From NCBI GenBank assembly GCA_002633005.1, contig NMRA01000464.1:10131-74130 (forward strand): 64,000 nucleotides of DNA, given 5' to 3'. Shown here piece by piece: positions 32,140-44,158 of the stretch. The DNA comes from Phoronis australis. Lineage: Eukaryota; Phoronida; Phoronidae. Made by a program: the position numbers and the translations under genes. Position 1 is the stretch's first letter. Each line of letters starts with the position of its first letter. Under the pieces are notes generated by a model that saw only the letters and a list, made by a program, of their open reading frames with translations, had not been told where the DNA came from and made no database searches.

Positions 32140-33844
32140 AGGAGCATGCCACCCAAAAAACAACCTAATTTGTATCAATTTAGATCGAGTAGTTCTACTC
32201 GATAATGGCACGTACGGTTGCGCTACCTGACACCTGACGGCAGACGGAGGTGTTGAAATTATCCAATGACGTAATTGGTTTCACACGTAGTCTGTTCAGC
32301 AGTTCACAACACGGGTTACTGGTGTCAGCTTATCGCTTGAATTCATCGTTTAACACCAATAAACCATCAAACTTCGATGTAAAAACCCTTAAAATACACC
32401 GAGTTCTTATAAAAACGTGTTTTTTTTTATTTCGCTGTTACGGATTTATTGCTATTTGGACACACCGTAGCCTACAGAGTTCGGCAGACAAGGTCCGTAG
32501 CAGGAGTTAGGGGTCTGTTCGGATATAAATTCGAATATTTTTCCGTGAGATACAGACAGGAGAACCTAGATTTGTGTTTTTTTGACTTGTGATTTTTGAG
32601 TTCTAAACACACAAAATGTTTGTTATCCTGGCCTGTGGCTCAGAGCGCCATCACGCCTGTCGCGGCCTGACTGACTCGTTATCCCGGCCAGTGGCTCGGA
32701 AACCGATCAGGCCCGTCGCAGCCGGCGGGACTGAAGACATCACGAACATAAACCAGCCAAAGTTGGAAACTAAGCTTCCAGTCAAGAAAATACTACACTA
32801 GTGAACAAAGAGGTAATGTGCACGAGATTATGTTGGTGACTTAGCCACGAAACTGCAAATCTACTAACTGGATCGTCGGGGGCCGCGTATTCAGGTTCCA
32901 CTTTGGCAACAGAACTGTCAGGGTAGCAGTTGTACATTGAAAATCATTATTTGAATAATGCAAATGTAAATAAAGATTCCTCTAACACCTGGCCGTAGGA
33001 TAGAAGTCGAGTTGTTTCACAACAGTTTCTGTCAGCTAACACTGAATTAGCATGAGCTCACACGGCCTCGGTGTCCCGTCAATTAGTTTATTGCACCTAA
33101 AGCCGGTAACGCAGTGATTTATTCATTGCTGGCTTCTCAAATCATTTGCACTCACGAGCACTCCAAAGACATTACAAATTGCATCTGATGAGACAGACCT
33201 TGTTTCAGTTTTATATTGGTTAGGGTGAGAATGATTCATTTTGAAACAGAACGCTCAGTAATAAACGTCAACATGCCAAGTGACAACTCGCAATCCCGAC
33301 TTAGACGAGAGCTCATCCCGACGAAGACTTCGCAGGTGGATCGTTAAGTTTCACAGGCTATCAGTTCGAACCGGAATACAGTGGTAAAAAAATACTAGAG
33401 AGACGCCGTGAACAATTAGACAACGGAACGTATCGATAGCTTTTGGTAAGCCGGCATTCGTCAGGCACTGTCGACGACTGCACTTGCGGCAGGCTACAGA
33501 CACGGAGATGTTTCAAGGCCTCATACTTGCTATTTACAGCGTACTTTTCATTCTTCACTACTGCGAGCCACTTCCTAAGCATTTCGATCTCTTGAGGAAG
33601 TCGAAAAACCGATATACCCGCTTTCCTCGCAGCTGCATAGTTCGGACAAGCGGGAACGGTGCACCGCAACATAGCGGCATTCACTCTGCAAATGAACCAC
33701 TGACGTCGCTGCGTCGTTTCTCACCTTCCTCAAAGGTTAACGCGACACCTCTCAGCAAGGTAAGGTCGACCGTATGCAAGGCGATGTGGATATAGACCGA
33801 TTAAGACGGCAAAAAAGACTAATTAAATCGAGTGGCGTTCTCTT
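32140..33844. mobile_element. Kolobok-like THAP transposon, copy 2
   Basis: Flanked by TTAA at 32136-32139 and 33845-33848. The left terminus is AGGAGCATGCCACCCAAAAA. The right terminus in reverse complement is AAGAGAACGCCACTCGATTT. About 1.7 kb aligns end to end with copy 1 in the same orientation, with scattered substitutions and small indels. The internal duplicated 56-bp unit is also present (32619 and 32678). It has both a minus-strand THAP frame (33361-33684) and the plus-strand FEPEYS remnant, now frameshifted. It is probably non-autonomous, with the catalytic domain absent. Confidence 0.85.
33361..33684 (-). pseudogene. THAP zinc-finger fragment, copy 2
   Basis: 107-codon frame beginning MNAAMLRCTVPACPNYAAAR, then VFRLP, LRKW and HLRVCSLPQ. 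It is the better preserved of the two. The position that should be the ligand pair C-x2-H-F reads CSLPQ, so the fourth zinc ligand is lost. The frame upstream of the finger is closed by the element's right end, so the finger would sit at the N-terminus, as in real THAP transposases. Confidence 0.65.
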
Positions 33845-33852
33845 TTAAGTAA

Positions 33853-33994
33853 CCATAAACGCACCCAGCCTAAAAACTGGGGCTCGAATTTTTGTGAATG
33901 TGTACTTTTTACTAAGATTCATGGAGCAAGTTCAGAGCTATGATTAGCGCATTCATCGAATTTTGGTGAGCCCCCCCCCCGGGTGCGCGCATGG
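33853..33994. mobile_element. MITE of the CATGCGCGC-terminus family, copy C
   Basis: CCATAAACGCACCCAGCCTA at the left matches, in reverse complement, GGGTGCGCGCATGG at the right. The 3-base TAA on both sides is a possible target duplication. The interior has GGGGCTCGAATTTTTGTG and a poly-C tract like copy B. It begins 4 bp after the right TTAA of Kolobok-like copy 2. Confidence 0.7.
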
Positions 33995-36280
33995 TAACAG
34001 AATACTTTAAGCGTAATTAAATGGTAAAGACACCGGTCTTGATTTCAGTGAATGTCTGGCAGACAACGGAGAGAATCGGTAAGTTGTAATGAAAACATAA
34101 AACCAATATATTTTGTTGTTTATAGCACAGACCAAAGTCAATAACTGCAGGTGGTCTATCACGTCCAACAATAATACCAAAAATGCAATTTTCGTCCGAA
34201 AAACAAATAATTCCCATTTAACATGTTTTTTCGCTATAAAAGTGCCTCATCTTGTCCCTTGCTGAGTTTGAAACGAACTAACAGTTATTTATTCCTTGAG
34301 ACCATGTTTGACACATAAAATGACGTCACGCCATGACAGTCTAACTTGTAGAGCGTGGTCAGTTCTTTCGAAGTTCTGAAATTGCCTCAAATTCGGCTAA
34401 GGAAATTTTGATACCAATTCCATAACAGTAGATTGTCTTTGTCCAATGTTGCTATTTTTATATAGAAGGCGAATTAATAACAACTGCTGCTTTAATCGAC
34501 ATCCTTCAGTGCAATAGCAATGGATAGAGGACAAGGGCAAAAGAACAGTTTTCGGTGCGTAATGACGAAAATGCAATTATCACCAAAAAGTGCCTACTGG
34601 CATCTGTCACCTTGAGAGTTTGTTTTGCGAAATCGTTCGAAGCAGCTAGTGCGTGTCTTTTATTTGCGTGCACGTTCGAAAAGTATTCCAGCCGATTCGT
34701 GTCCATGAAGTGCCGACAATACACATTACCGTTGTATCGGAGTTAGTAAGTCAATGTTGTACATGATTCAATTTCTAGCTGCGTGCCGTTGCGTTCTGGC
34801 TGCGTCTTCCCATCGTCGTTAATTTTAAAAGTATTTGAATCTCAGCATCTGATTTTATCTTAGAATACTCAAGTAATTAGATGTTGGTGCGTTTTAATGT
34901 TTACACATATTCCTTTTGATATACAGACTTGAAGTTTTTTCGAGGTGAAAAAACTGCCGAAGCTTTAGCACTCACTGGGTACAGATATACAGGAATTTTG
35001 TACAATAGAATAGCTATATGGAATAACTAGTCGCGTAATTCTCTAAAATCCACAAGAAAATGGAATGGCTACTTATGGTTATCGTCGGGTTCCGGTAAAA
35101 TGTCGGAACAGAATTTAAAAATTAGTACACGAAGACGGATACTTATCAAGTTGTTGGTGTAAAGCTCTGGAATAGAAATATTCCGTTATGAGAGAAAATT
35201 TAATTATAATCTAACACCTGCAGTTAACTGCAATGACTATGAGTGGACGGTGCTTAAAAATGATCAAAAGAAAAATAACTATATTAACTTTTGAATAGTG
35301 ATAATGTTCTTGGTTTGTGCTTGATAAGAATGTTGGGTCACGTTTTATTTAACTTTTCTTGGAAGGACATAGTGAACTTTGTTGTACGAAGAAATTAACC
35401 TACTTTTTATATTTCCCGTGGTGCGGCAAAGAAAGGCTGTTTTAACTACTGGAGACAAGAATTTAATTGTATGAACACGTTTCATATATTACAAACAACG
35501 AAGTATTGCATGCCTACGCCTTCTGGCATTAAGTTAAACCTGGACGTATTTAGACTTTTAGACTCATAGCCATTGAAGTGATAAAACGACATTGTTGTCT
35601 GTTGCGTGAAGCAAGTCAATACACTGCACCGTTGTGTTTAAGCTAGTTTTGTATAGGAAAGGGGAGTTGACGAATAATTCGAATACGTAATTGTACGAGT
35701 TATACAATTTACTGCAGATGACGGAATAGTGTACAGCGATGTGAATAAAATGCGTTACCTTCGTCAAAATTCTGCTGATCTTGAAAATTAAATCTTTATC
35801 CACACAGGGAAATTTCATTATTAAAGAAAATTAAACTGGACTACTGTACTTACTAAAATTCTATAAGGCCTGGGGAAGGTCCCGCTCCCTTCATGAAAAA
35901 TGGTGTAATGTTTAGAGTGGCGGAACATGTGGAGCTCCCCACTGGGCTCTCGCGAGATACTGCGGATGTTGAGAAAGGTGACTGTTGATTTATCATTGAA
36001 TGAAGGTGTACAAACACTAGACAATTTCATACTTGCGAGGCTTATTGGTCATATTGGAGACCGGTCTCGCGGTGTGCTCGACTATTTTTTTTAGGGTGCG
36101 CTGCTCAGACATATCCTTTGAACAGCCAGCAAGACGAAACCCCACTATTTTAGACCGTAAGAAAACTTTTGCTGTGAGCTTCTGTGAAAAACTCACTCTG
36201 GGCCACTGAGTTTTCCCTGAACATAATCCGTTTAGTGGGTTTCTAAGCAACAGTTAGAATTCCTTAGCTGAATTTTCTTG
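33995..36280. other. Non-coding, nothing seen
   Basis: Only short, unrecognisable frames in AT-rich sequence. Confidence 0.4.
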
Positions 36281-36281
36281 G

Positions 36282-36626
36282 GTGTATTGTGTACATCGTG
36301 TCAAGTACATTGTAGTAGCCTTCCAGAGCGTAGATAGAGCTGTGAGGTGGCATCTTTTGGTTGACGCAACACGGAATGCCGTAATAACTGCCAGAACGTT
36401 AACGCCACAACAAGATTTCGACACAACTAGACAAGAACACTCAGTTACACAGAATAATTCAGCGGGAAATTCAGTGACCACAGGCGTAGATGACGATTTG
36501 AGAGCTGTCCTGAAGCTGTATGATAGTTATACCACTTGCGAAATGCCTGTTGGCGATGTCTGTTTGATGGAGTGTTTGGCAAGAGTCTACGAGAAATACA
36601 ATCCCATAAATCAATCGGATCTGTAG
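36282..36626 (+). CDS. Hypothetical open frame upstream of the PIN-like relic
   Basis: 114 codons; the C-terminal half (VLKLYDSYTTCEMPVGDVCL ...) looks protein-like in composition. It lies on the same strand about 0.8 kb before the PIN-like relic and could be an upstream remnant of the same element. I do not recognise it. Confidence 0.25.
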   Translation: MYCVHRVKYIVVAFQSVDRAVRWHLLVDATRNAVITARTLTPQQDFDTTRQEHSVTQNNSAGNSVTTGVDDDLRAVLKLYDSYTTCEMPVGDVCLMECLARVYEKYNPINQSDL

Positions 36627-37379
36627 ATAAAAAGCCGATGAAACAGTGTCTGTCTACAATACATGAGCATGCTTGATACCACTCGACGTTTTATTACAAA
36701 ACGGAAAGAACTTCACCATCAGGCAGTGTCCAAAATGTTGTCATTTTGGCTGCTCCTGACTCCATAGAGGCAGGAGTTCAAACACACTCATCTAGTCGAC
36801 TACAGCTGCCTCTTTTACGGCCACCATGCCATTAGACAAAGTGAAAGTTTCTGGGCCAGCTTGTCGTCTGATCTTGTAATTGAACAACTGATAATGAGAG
36901 CACTTCTAAGTGTTCTCATTATCGACGTAAGATTTCATGACAAGAGGTCACGGAATGGGAGAGACTCGACGCACTTACCGTGAGAGCATGTTCAAGTATA
37001 AATGGCCCCACGTAGTCTATGACAAACTTGGCTTATGAAACATATGAACAATACAATGAGGGTACCCAGTGATGACAAAGACGTCGTCTGCCTTGTTGAC
37101 TTTTTTCATAAGCGAAATCCGTTTGAGCACCTAGTGTGAATGCAGGTGCTTGGGTTAATGAAAAATGTCATAGGAGTGAGAAAGGAAATTCGTTAATCTA
37201 TACGGAGGGTTTACGCATGAAAGACTTCAGAGTCAGGAAAATGACAAGATTGTGGCAATGGCAAGCCATTAATTCACCTTCCCAATAATGATTTCACACA
37301 GATGGACCAACAACTAATAGCTGCAAAAGCCAACACTGGGATTTAGTTCTAGAGATCCTTCTGATTATTCTGCCCTTCC

Positions 37380-37931
37380 CAGAGTTGCTAATACATCGTC
37401 ATCAGCAGATGCTCTTTGTGGTCCAGTGGGAGACAACCGGAAAATTGTCAATTTGTAGAAAACTCGATGCACGTACCTATGTTGTTTTTGTGTCTGAAAG
37501 CGCAATGTTGCCGTCAATTTGCAGAACTTAGCAAGTGGATTATGCTCTCAGGTACATTCACTATACTGTTGTATTCGATGGTTATGGAGATGATCCACCA
37601 ACCAAAAATGTCTCTCATATTCGAAGATTAGGTGGAGTTCTTGATATTGAGGTTATCTTCTGAGCGTTGTTCAGGAAATTAGGTTAGAGAAAGTACATTT
37701 TTCTGATAAACAGTAAAAAGAGGCGCACTTTCAATGAGGTTTTATCCGGGTTTGCTGCGAAATGCCGGTTGCACAATGTGGTATACCCTGAAGGTGACGC
37801 AGACGCTTTAATGGTAGAAATAGCAGTAGAGAACGCAGCACAAGGTGGCACTACCCTTATTGCAAATGATACATATTTGTTGCTTTTCTTGTCCTCTTAT
37901 TTAACTTCACAGTTGTTTGCCTATGAAATGT
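37380..37931 (+). pseudogene. Decayed PIN/XPG-like nuclease-type element protein
   Basis: Frame pieces read VVFDGYGDDPPTKNVSHIRR (about 37569-37630), then after stops RRTFNEVLSGFAAKC, VVYPEGDADALMVEIAVENA and IANDTYLLLFLSSY (37720-37905). The order DGY-x3-PSTKD-x-H-x-RR ... EGDAD-x-LIV-x-AV ... DDTDLLVLL is that of a large family of uncharacterised proteins common in invertebrate genomes. Its conserved acids resemble a PIN/FEN-like nuclease fold. Here DDTD is NDTY, and at least two in-frame stops and frame changes occur, so it is dead. An upstream piece at 37416-37470 (RQPENCQFVENSMHVP) may belong to it. Confidence 0.55.
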
Positions 37932-39340
37932 AATGAAATAAGAGGCAGTACCGGATTAAGGTTTTTCGGGACCATGAAACGTCTAAGGACCTTAGACGTC
38001 ACAAGTGCCCCCTTCATCACAATTTTCAGGGCCTCTGTGACGATGAGACAGAAATAAATTTCCACTACCCGTTCGCCACACTATCCCTGCTCTCTTACTT
38101 TATTGCATGCGGACAATGTGACATAAACTGCAACACTTCGTTATCAGTTGATGCAAATCAAATGAGTTAAACACCGTTGCTTTGTGAATTTGTAGTTTGT
38201 TTGAAGTCGTAAAAATAATCTTTGATCGTGAGACGAATTTTCTGCTACAGACAGCTTTTCACTAAATAACTTAGCATTTACTGAACATCACTGAAAATGA
38301 TAGATGTAATCTCAAGAATCAGTTAAATTTCCTTTTCCGGGATTTGCTGACCAAAATCTTGTGATACGAAATCTCTGAAAAAGGTGAGACCCTGCCATTC
38401 TGAAGTTAATCCTAAAAGAAGCTATTTGGTGACCACATTGAAAAATAGCAGGTGTAGTCATCGAAGCTATACGCGATGCGTCTCAACGGATTTTGATATA
38501 ATACTTAATTCATCATATTTCTTTGTTTGAAGTTGTCTACAACGTCACCAAAGGTATTGTGGTCCTGTCAAAGAATGATGGCCGACACGCCATCAGTGTA
38601 GGCATCTGTACACATGCCTCAGTTTGGATGCTTCTCATAAACATATGGTCCGGAAAGTTTTGTAGTTTTATTTGAATCCTTGTTATCAAAAGTGATTCAC
38701 AAAACACGGTGTAGTCGGTTCTTATTGCTGCAGTCGCCGCAAACCACCTTAATACATAAACTCTCAATGGACAGAGCAGTATGTTGATGCGTTTAATCTT
38801 AACATCTACCAATCGGAATGTCCAAATGTGAAGCCATGTAACATGCTACTCCTCATAACACTGGGAAAGAGATGTCGGACTCTAAGATTTTTGGCCCCCA
38901 TCTCAGAAATTGAAGAAGTTGTCACTACCCCCAAGTAAGAAAAATTAGTATCAACGGAATCGTCGAACCTGTAAACCTGTGACACATGAGGACATCTCCC
39001 TCAGTTCATTCTGAAGTTGGAACTAAAAATATTTCTGGCCACCATCTTTGAAAATTTGCTTAATGCCTTACTACAGCTATTCAGAATTGTTTTCAATTGA
39101 CTTGCGCTTCAAAACGTATGTAAACCTTTTCATCACATTCCATTCTCGAGTTAATGCTGGCATCTGTCAATCAGACGGTCATTTTGTCCGCCATGTTAAA
39201 AGCAACTTCCACCTCTCCGACTTCGGTTGACTGTTTCTCACATTAAAAGGAGTGGGGATATTATTTATCCAATAAACCTTCTCTTGCATATTTTTGGGTC
39301 TTGCGTAGACTGGCTGGAACTTAAACCATGTATATGTACC

Positions 39341-39426
39341 ATTCGTATCACCAAATATGTGCTGAACAAAAAGTAACTAAACTATTCGTATCACCAAATA
39401 TGTGCTGAACAAAAAGTAGCTAAGTC
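39341..39426. repeat. 43-bp tandem duplication
   Basis: ATTCGTATCACCAAATATGT and the following 23 bases occur twice back to back (39341 and 39384) with one difference. It is a recent local duplication. Confidence 0.9.
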
Positions 39427-41185
39427 AATTTTCAACACTCTTAAAAAGAAAGTTATATGCAAAACATCATAATTCTATATCTTTAGTTTGACTATTCAGC
39501 AGAACTAGATCATCAATCAATAATTGTACACGGGTTAAGTCGAGATATAATATGTCCAAATATGATTTTCCTCACTTATTCTAAGCGTAGACAATTAATT
39601 GATAAACACGAGATTGTTTAACGAAACGTGTCTTCATGGACTGCTTTCAGTGGGTACTGTTCGTTATATTCAATTTCTTGTTTATTTTATCTCCTAATTG
39701 TATCATGTCCTACATAAATGCTCAATTAAATGAGCAAGTAAAATACAGTAAACAGTAGATAGACTAAAATGTCGTTCTCGGTAGAAAAAGGTATACGATA
39801 CAACCATTCTCGCCAGTGTCGCCAAACTACGCACGGCAGATAACCTTAAGGACATCGCTACAATAATCCCTATGGGAGGATATAAGTAGATATGGCATAA
39901 AGTAAAGTCATCCTGATGAGTCCATTTAGCCAGGTAACTTTAATCTATCGGAGTCTACCAGCTATCTTCCACAAAAGACATTACAAGAGATTGGCTTTTG
40001 GTGCTCCACTCGATTCTTTCTCATCCGAGGATCAACTAAAGTTCGGGAGTTTGAGCGAGCGTCCATAAAGTGTACTCAACAAATTTTGCGTTCAAGTGGC
40101 GCCGTTGCAAAACTACTCTGATACAATCATTAACTATTTGCCCTACATGGAGCGTCTTAGCGTCTAATGATATTACGTTAATTCAGAACAACGTGTTCAG
40201 TTTTCAATTGATTGGGAGTTTAGTGTTCCGACAACATCGGCAAAAGAAAATTATGACACCAGAGATCGCCGGGATGTCACATCGTTTTTCGTGTGTCATT
40301 TAAACACCAATGACGTCAAATTTTAAAGCTCTCCGGGTTCCGTTTCACAAATAGCGACGTCCATCCCACGCTACCACGGTGCAGTCACTAAATAAAGGCT
40401 TTTGCCAAGTAATTATGAACACATCACAACCCAGAAATAATTTACACAGCATAATTATCTCACTAACTTGCAGCCATAAGTGTATTTTCAGAATAGACAC
40501 GTGTATTTTGTACTTTTGCTGAAGTTAGTTTTTATTAACTCTTTTTCATGAATCAGCTCCTTTGTAACTATTTATTTTTACATACAAGAAGCTTACGCGA
40601 GCATCAGATTATGCGTAATATCGCTAACTTTGGGCTATTCATTAAAGTTGCTTCTAGCAGCCACTATGAGGCACGGAGATTGAGAAATTCAAACCAAGAT
40701 AAAAAATAGTGTAAATTTTTTATTTATCCTTATTTCACTGTTGAGGAATCGCTAGGATACGTTTGAAATGGATTAAAACAACAAAACTTAACTTAAGCGG
40801 CGGTTCCAGCCTGTTCGTAATACTACTGCGAAACAAACAGCAATTTGACACAGACTCGAATTCACCAAATTCACGGCCTAATATAAATGAGCGTCCCAGG
40901 TTGAGCACATTGATGAAAGATGCATTTAAAACTCTGCGCTGATGCGCTGACTCTGAGGTGTACACTAACGCCACAGTACTACTGATCAGATTATAGGGGC
41001 TTTCTGGGTTTAAGGAGAACTCCCCATTCGATATTGCTTGAGACCAAGTTCAATAAGCTGGCTAGTCTCGGCGCCTCATTTTATTCGTCGAGTACTGTCT
41101 CGCGCAGTAACGAGTTGTCACTCCTTTCCGATGCCAGAATCTCATTTAAACAAAGATATTGTTGAAAACAATTCTGTAGAGGAAA

Positions 41186-41300
41186 GTGCCAAAATCAAAT
41201 ATTTTTTATGGCAGGCAGACTAAAAGTAACTTCAAAAAGTCTTTTTCTCAGTTTGGCAACGCTGTTACACTGAGACTTAAGCAACTTTGTTCCAAAAGAC
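41186..41300 (+). pseudogene. Possible LINE ORF2 C-terminal scrap
   Basis: RQTKSNFKKSFSQFGNAV resembles the conserved tail of Jockey/CR1-type ORF2 proteins (a SF-x(n)-GA-x-WNSLP pattern). The WNSLP part is not in frame. Weak. Confidence 0.3.
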
Positions 41301-42059
41301 CGGATTCCTCTCAGGTTGATTCACTTGCAAAGAACTATTCTTATACTTACCAAGTCATATCAGAGCTGTTAAGAAACACAATACTATTTGTTGATCAGTC
41401 ATTGCGGCTCTCAGTGTTGAAATCGTATTTCGTAAATCCATGCTTTTTATTGCAACCTGCTTCAAACCGTTGGTCGTCATTAAAATGATTTAAGCGTCAT
41501 TACTTCTGAGTGACTTTCCATTGTTCACATTAAGAACTAATTAACGTTATCTTTGGGCCAACACGCTTTGATCATAAAAGCAACGGGCTAATTAAAGCCG
41601 ATAAAAAACAATATGAAAAAGGCAGATAACCACCTTAAGAAATATCTTACCAAAAGCAAGATTATCCTGGCGTTGTGTGTTTGTACTATTCCTGCTTGAT
41701 TACCACTCAGGTAACGGAAATCACCTGCTCAAAAATATCCGTGGTGTAATCAATAAGATTCCAATAACATTTCATTTATATTAAGTCGATGAACTCTCTG
41801 GTGATCGCCGCGTTGACATCTCTGTATGGGAGGGGTGAACTTACCAGATCACTATTTGGAGTTAAAATTAAAAATCAGCAGGTCCGTTGAGCCAGCTGTG
41901 AAAAGCAATTGAAAACGTTTCTTACCTTCATCTGATTGTAATTAAATCAGTTAGAGTAGCGGTGAATAACAAAACATGACAATGCTCTGCCTTTAAAGTC
42001 TTGTGGCCTCTCACTTGGGATGCTTGGATTACATTTCCGTGCTGTCAGACCATGGGCAC

Positions 42060-42200
42060 TAAAATATTTCTTACTTCCTTGGACTTGGTCGGCGGAGGTG
42101 ACGATGGCGACAATGACGACAGCGGCAACGACTACGACAGCGCTGGCGACGACAACGACGAGTTGACCATGATACGTGGCGACGACAGACGATGATGAAG
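42060..42200. repeat. GAC/GAT-rich low-complexity tract
   Basis: Degenerate trinucleotide tract (GACGATGGCGACAATGACGACAG...). In one frame it encodes an Asp/Gly/Asn run. Similar tracts occur near 29370 and 31300. Confidence 0.7.
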
Positions 42201-42451
42201 GAAAGCTTTCAGACAAATAAAAATTTGAAAAACATCAATCGACTTTGAGTTTCTAACACCAACAATAACCATCATAATCGATATCGAATTTCAGATCTCA
42301 ATTTCCAATTTGCACAGCCGTCAGTAAGATGATTGTGTTTATTTAAGTTTTAGATTTAATTTTTAAACATATGTGTGCAAGTGCCTACGTTTAAAGCTTA
42401 GAGCTGACGCGGACCGGCCGGTTGTAATGAGGCATCACTGCACGTTTTATT

Positions 42452-42885
42452 TCAATATACTGTAACAGGTAACTCAACCTGAACTAATGGACTTATGATA
42501 TTAGACCAATTATTCTTATAATATTTTTGTAGGTTGATATGCATATTCTTCGCTGTACAATACTTACCCGCTGAAAAAGCGTTTTGGGTATTATTGCTGG
42601 GGATGGCTGGGGCAGACGAACATCCTAGCTTTGACAAGAAAAATAATAAAACAACAAAATCTCTTCGCTTGAGTTTTTCTGATTGTATTTCGACTCGCCA
42701 ATTCTCGTTATCGTCTGCCAAAAATTCTCTAAAATCAAGGATGGTAACTTTACCTGTTTCAAAAAGCTCAAACATTTCCATATATTGTGTGTATTTAACT
42801 CTGCCAGCAGATCTTTAGAGTGTGACCCGTGGGGGTCACGCGGGTTCGTTTCAGCGCCAAGGAAAATCAGATCTTTCTCGTACAA
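42452..42885 (-). CDS. Hypothetical minus-strand open frames
   Basis: Two overlapping frames (42625-42885 and 42452-42781) together look like one frameshifted coding segment (AETNPRDPHGSHSKDLLAEL, then FELFETGKVTILDFREFLAD). I recognise no family. It could be a relic exon. Confidence 0.25.
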
Positions 42886-44003
42886 ACAATATCAAGTGGC
42901 ACCACACGTGCCGTACTGGGTAATGTAGTCTTTTTCAATCTTCATCGGTGATATTCGTGCAACCATTGATTCGCCAATGGTTTCGATGTTCTTGTTGGCA
43001 AACGGGGATAGAACATAACCGTGGTAAGGATTTTATGAGAGTAAATGGCCTAGTTCGATTTTGTTTTTAGGAAGCTAAACGAGGCGAAAAGTGGAAAGTA
43101 AATGACGTTAACTTAGTTTTCCATAACCAAAAATATAAAACTTAACGAAGATAACTAAATGAAAATGATCCATAGGAACAAATAGGTCGCATTATTCGAC
43201 ACTGGTGTGCCTGTTTCGCTATAATAGTGTAACTTTGCGACGCTTCGCACATTGTGTCTAAGTGGTCGTGATCTAGATTCTTTGTGAAAGTTTTGAGAAA
43301 CAGACCTTGGGAGTGGCATTTGTGCAGGGAATGCTGGGCTATTTTTAACTAAGGCCACGCGTATAAGCATAATCACCCTTTTTATAGAAATAGTCAAGTT
43401 AGCGTGACCCGTTATAGCAGGAGCTCTTTTGATATTCTTTCACTGACGTTTGTTTCCATTTCAGAACCTCACCTGAAGGCCGACTTGTGCCTATTTAATG
43501 AACCTAAATTTAATAAACATCTCTTTGAACTGTATTATTTTAATCCGGTAAACCATGAGACTGTTCTGTCTAGTCCTGTTGTTAGTCCTGTAAACATGGA
43601 TCCGTTGTGGACGATCCCACCGACCGCTTTTGGCCGGGTGTCGCACTGATTGCAATTTCCAAATGTCAAAGCGGTCTCGGTACCCCTAAAAGTGCATTCC
43701 GTAGCCAATTTTATAATCGAATCCGGATGAAGCGGATCACAAGGGTTTAAATTATTACCACAAGGACTCGGTGACACGCACTCGGCCCTCGCCCCGGCGA
43801 GTAGGCTGGACCTCTACTGCATCCCCGTCACTTTGAGTTTTAGTTGGTTGCTTCTTTGAAAGAGGGCAGCACGGTCTAAACAGGAAGTTCGATTGACAAA
43901 TCAACACAAAGCACGTTTATTACATTCAAAGCGGTGGAATCAGCTGTTTGGTTCGGTTTCCTAAAATGACTTCTTTATAGAACTTATTTAGTTATAGATT
44001 TGA

Positions 44004-44158
44004 ATGAAATTGTCACCAGAAGGTGTTGAAGTAGTAGTAGATGACGTTAGTAATTCATCGTTGACCAAGAAAATGCCGATTGTGACAAAAAAATTAGTGC
44101 TTTGCGGATTGGGAATTTTCGTCAGCTACTTCTATTACGGGATTCTTCAGGAAAGAAT
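44004..44158 (+). CDS. SLC35B1: SLC35B1 exon 1
   Basis: Encodes a variable 30-residue N-terminus, then [20 protein letters not shown] (first membrane span) and the first two bases of Ile52. Donor GTGAGT. The second Met (MPIVTKK, residue 24) is an alternative start. Confidence 0.93.

Larger units (their letters stand above)
37932..44003. other. Non-coding region before SLC35B1
   Basis: About 6 kb with no host gene recognised. It holds a 43-bp tandem duplication, a doubtful LINE tail at 41.2 kb, a GAC-rich tract, and an unassigned minus-strand open frame at 42.45-42.89 kb. The last 200 bp include a GC-richer patch (43790-43830) that may be part of the SLC35B1 promoter. Confidence 0.4.
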
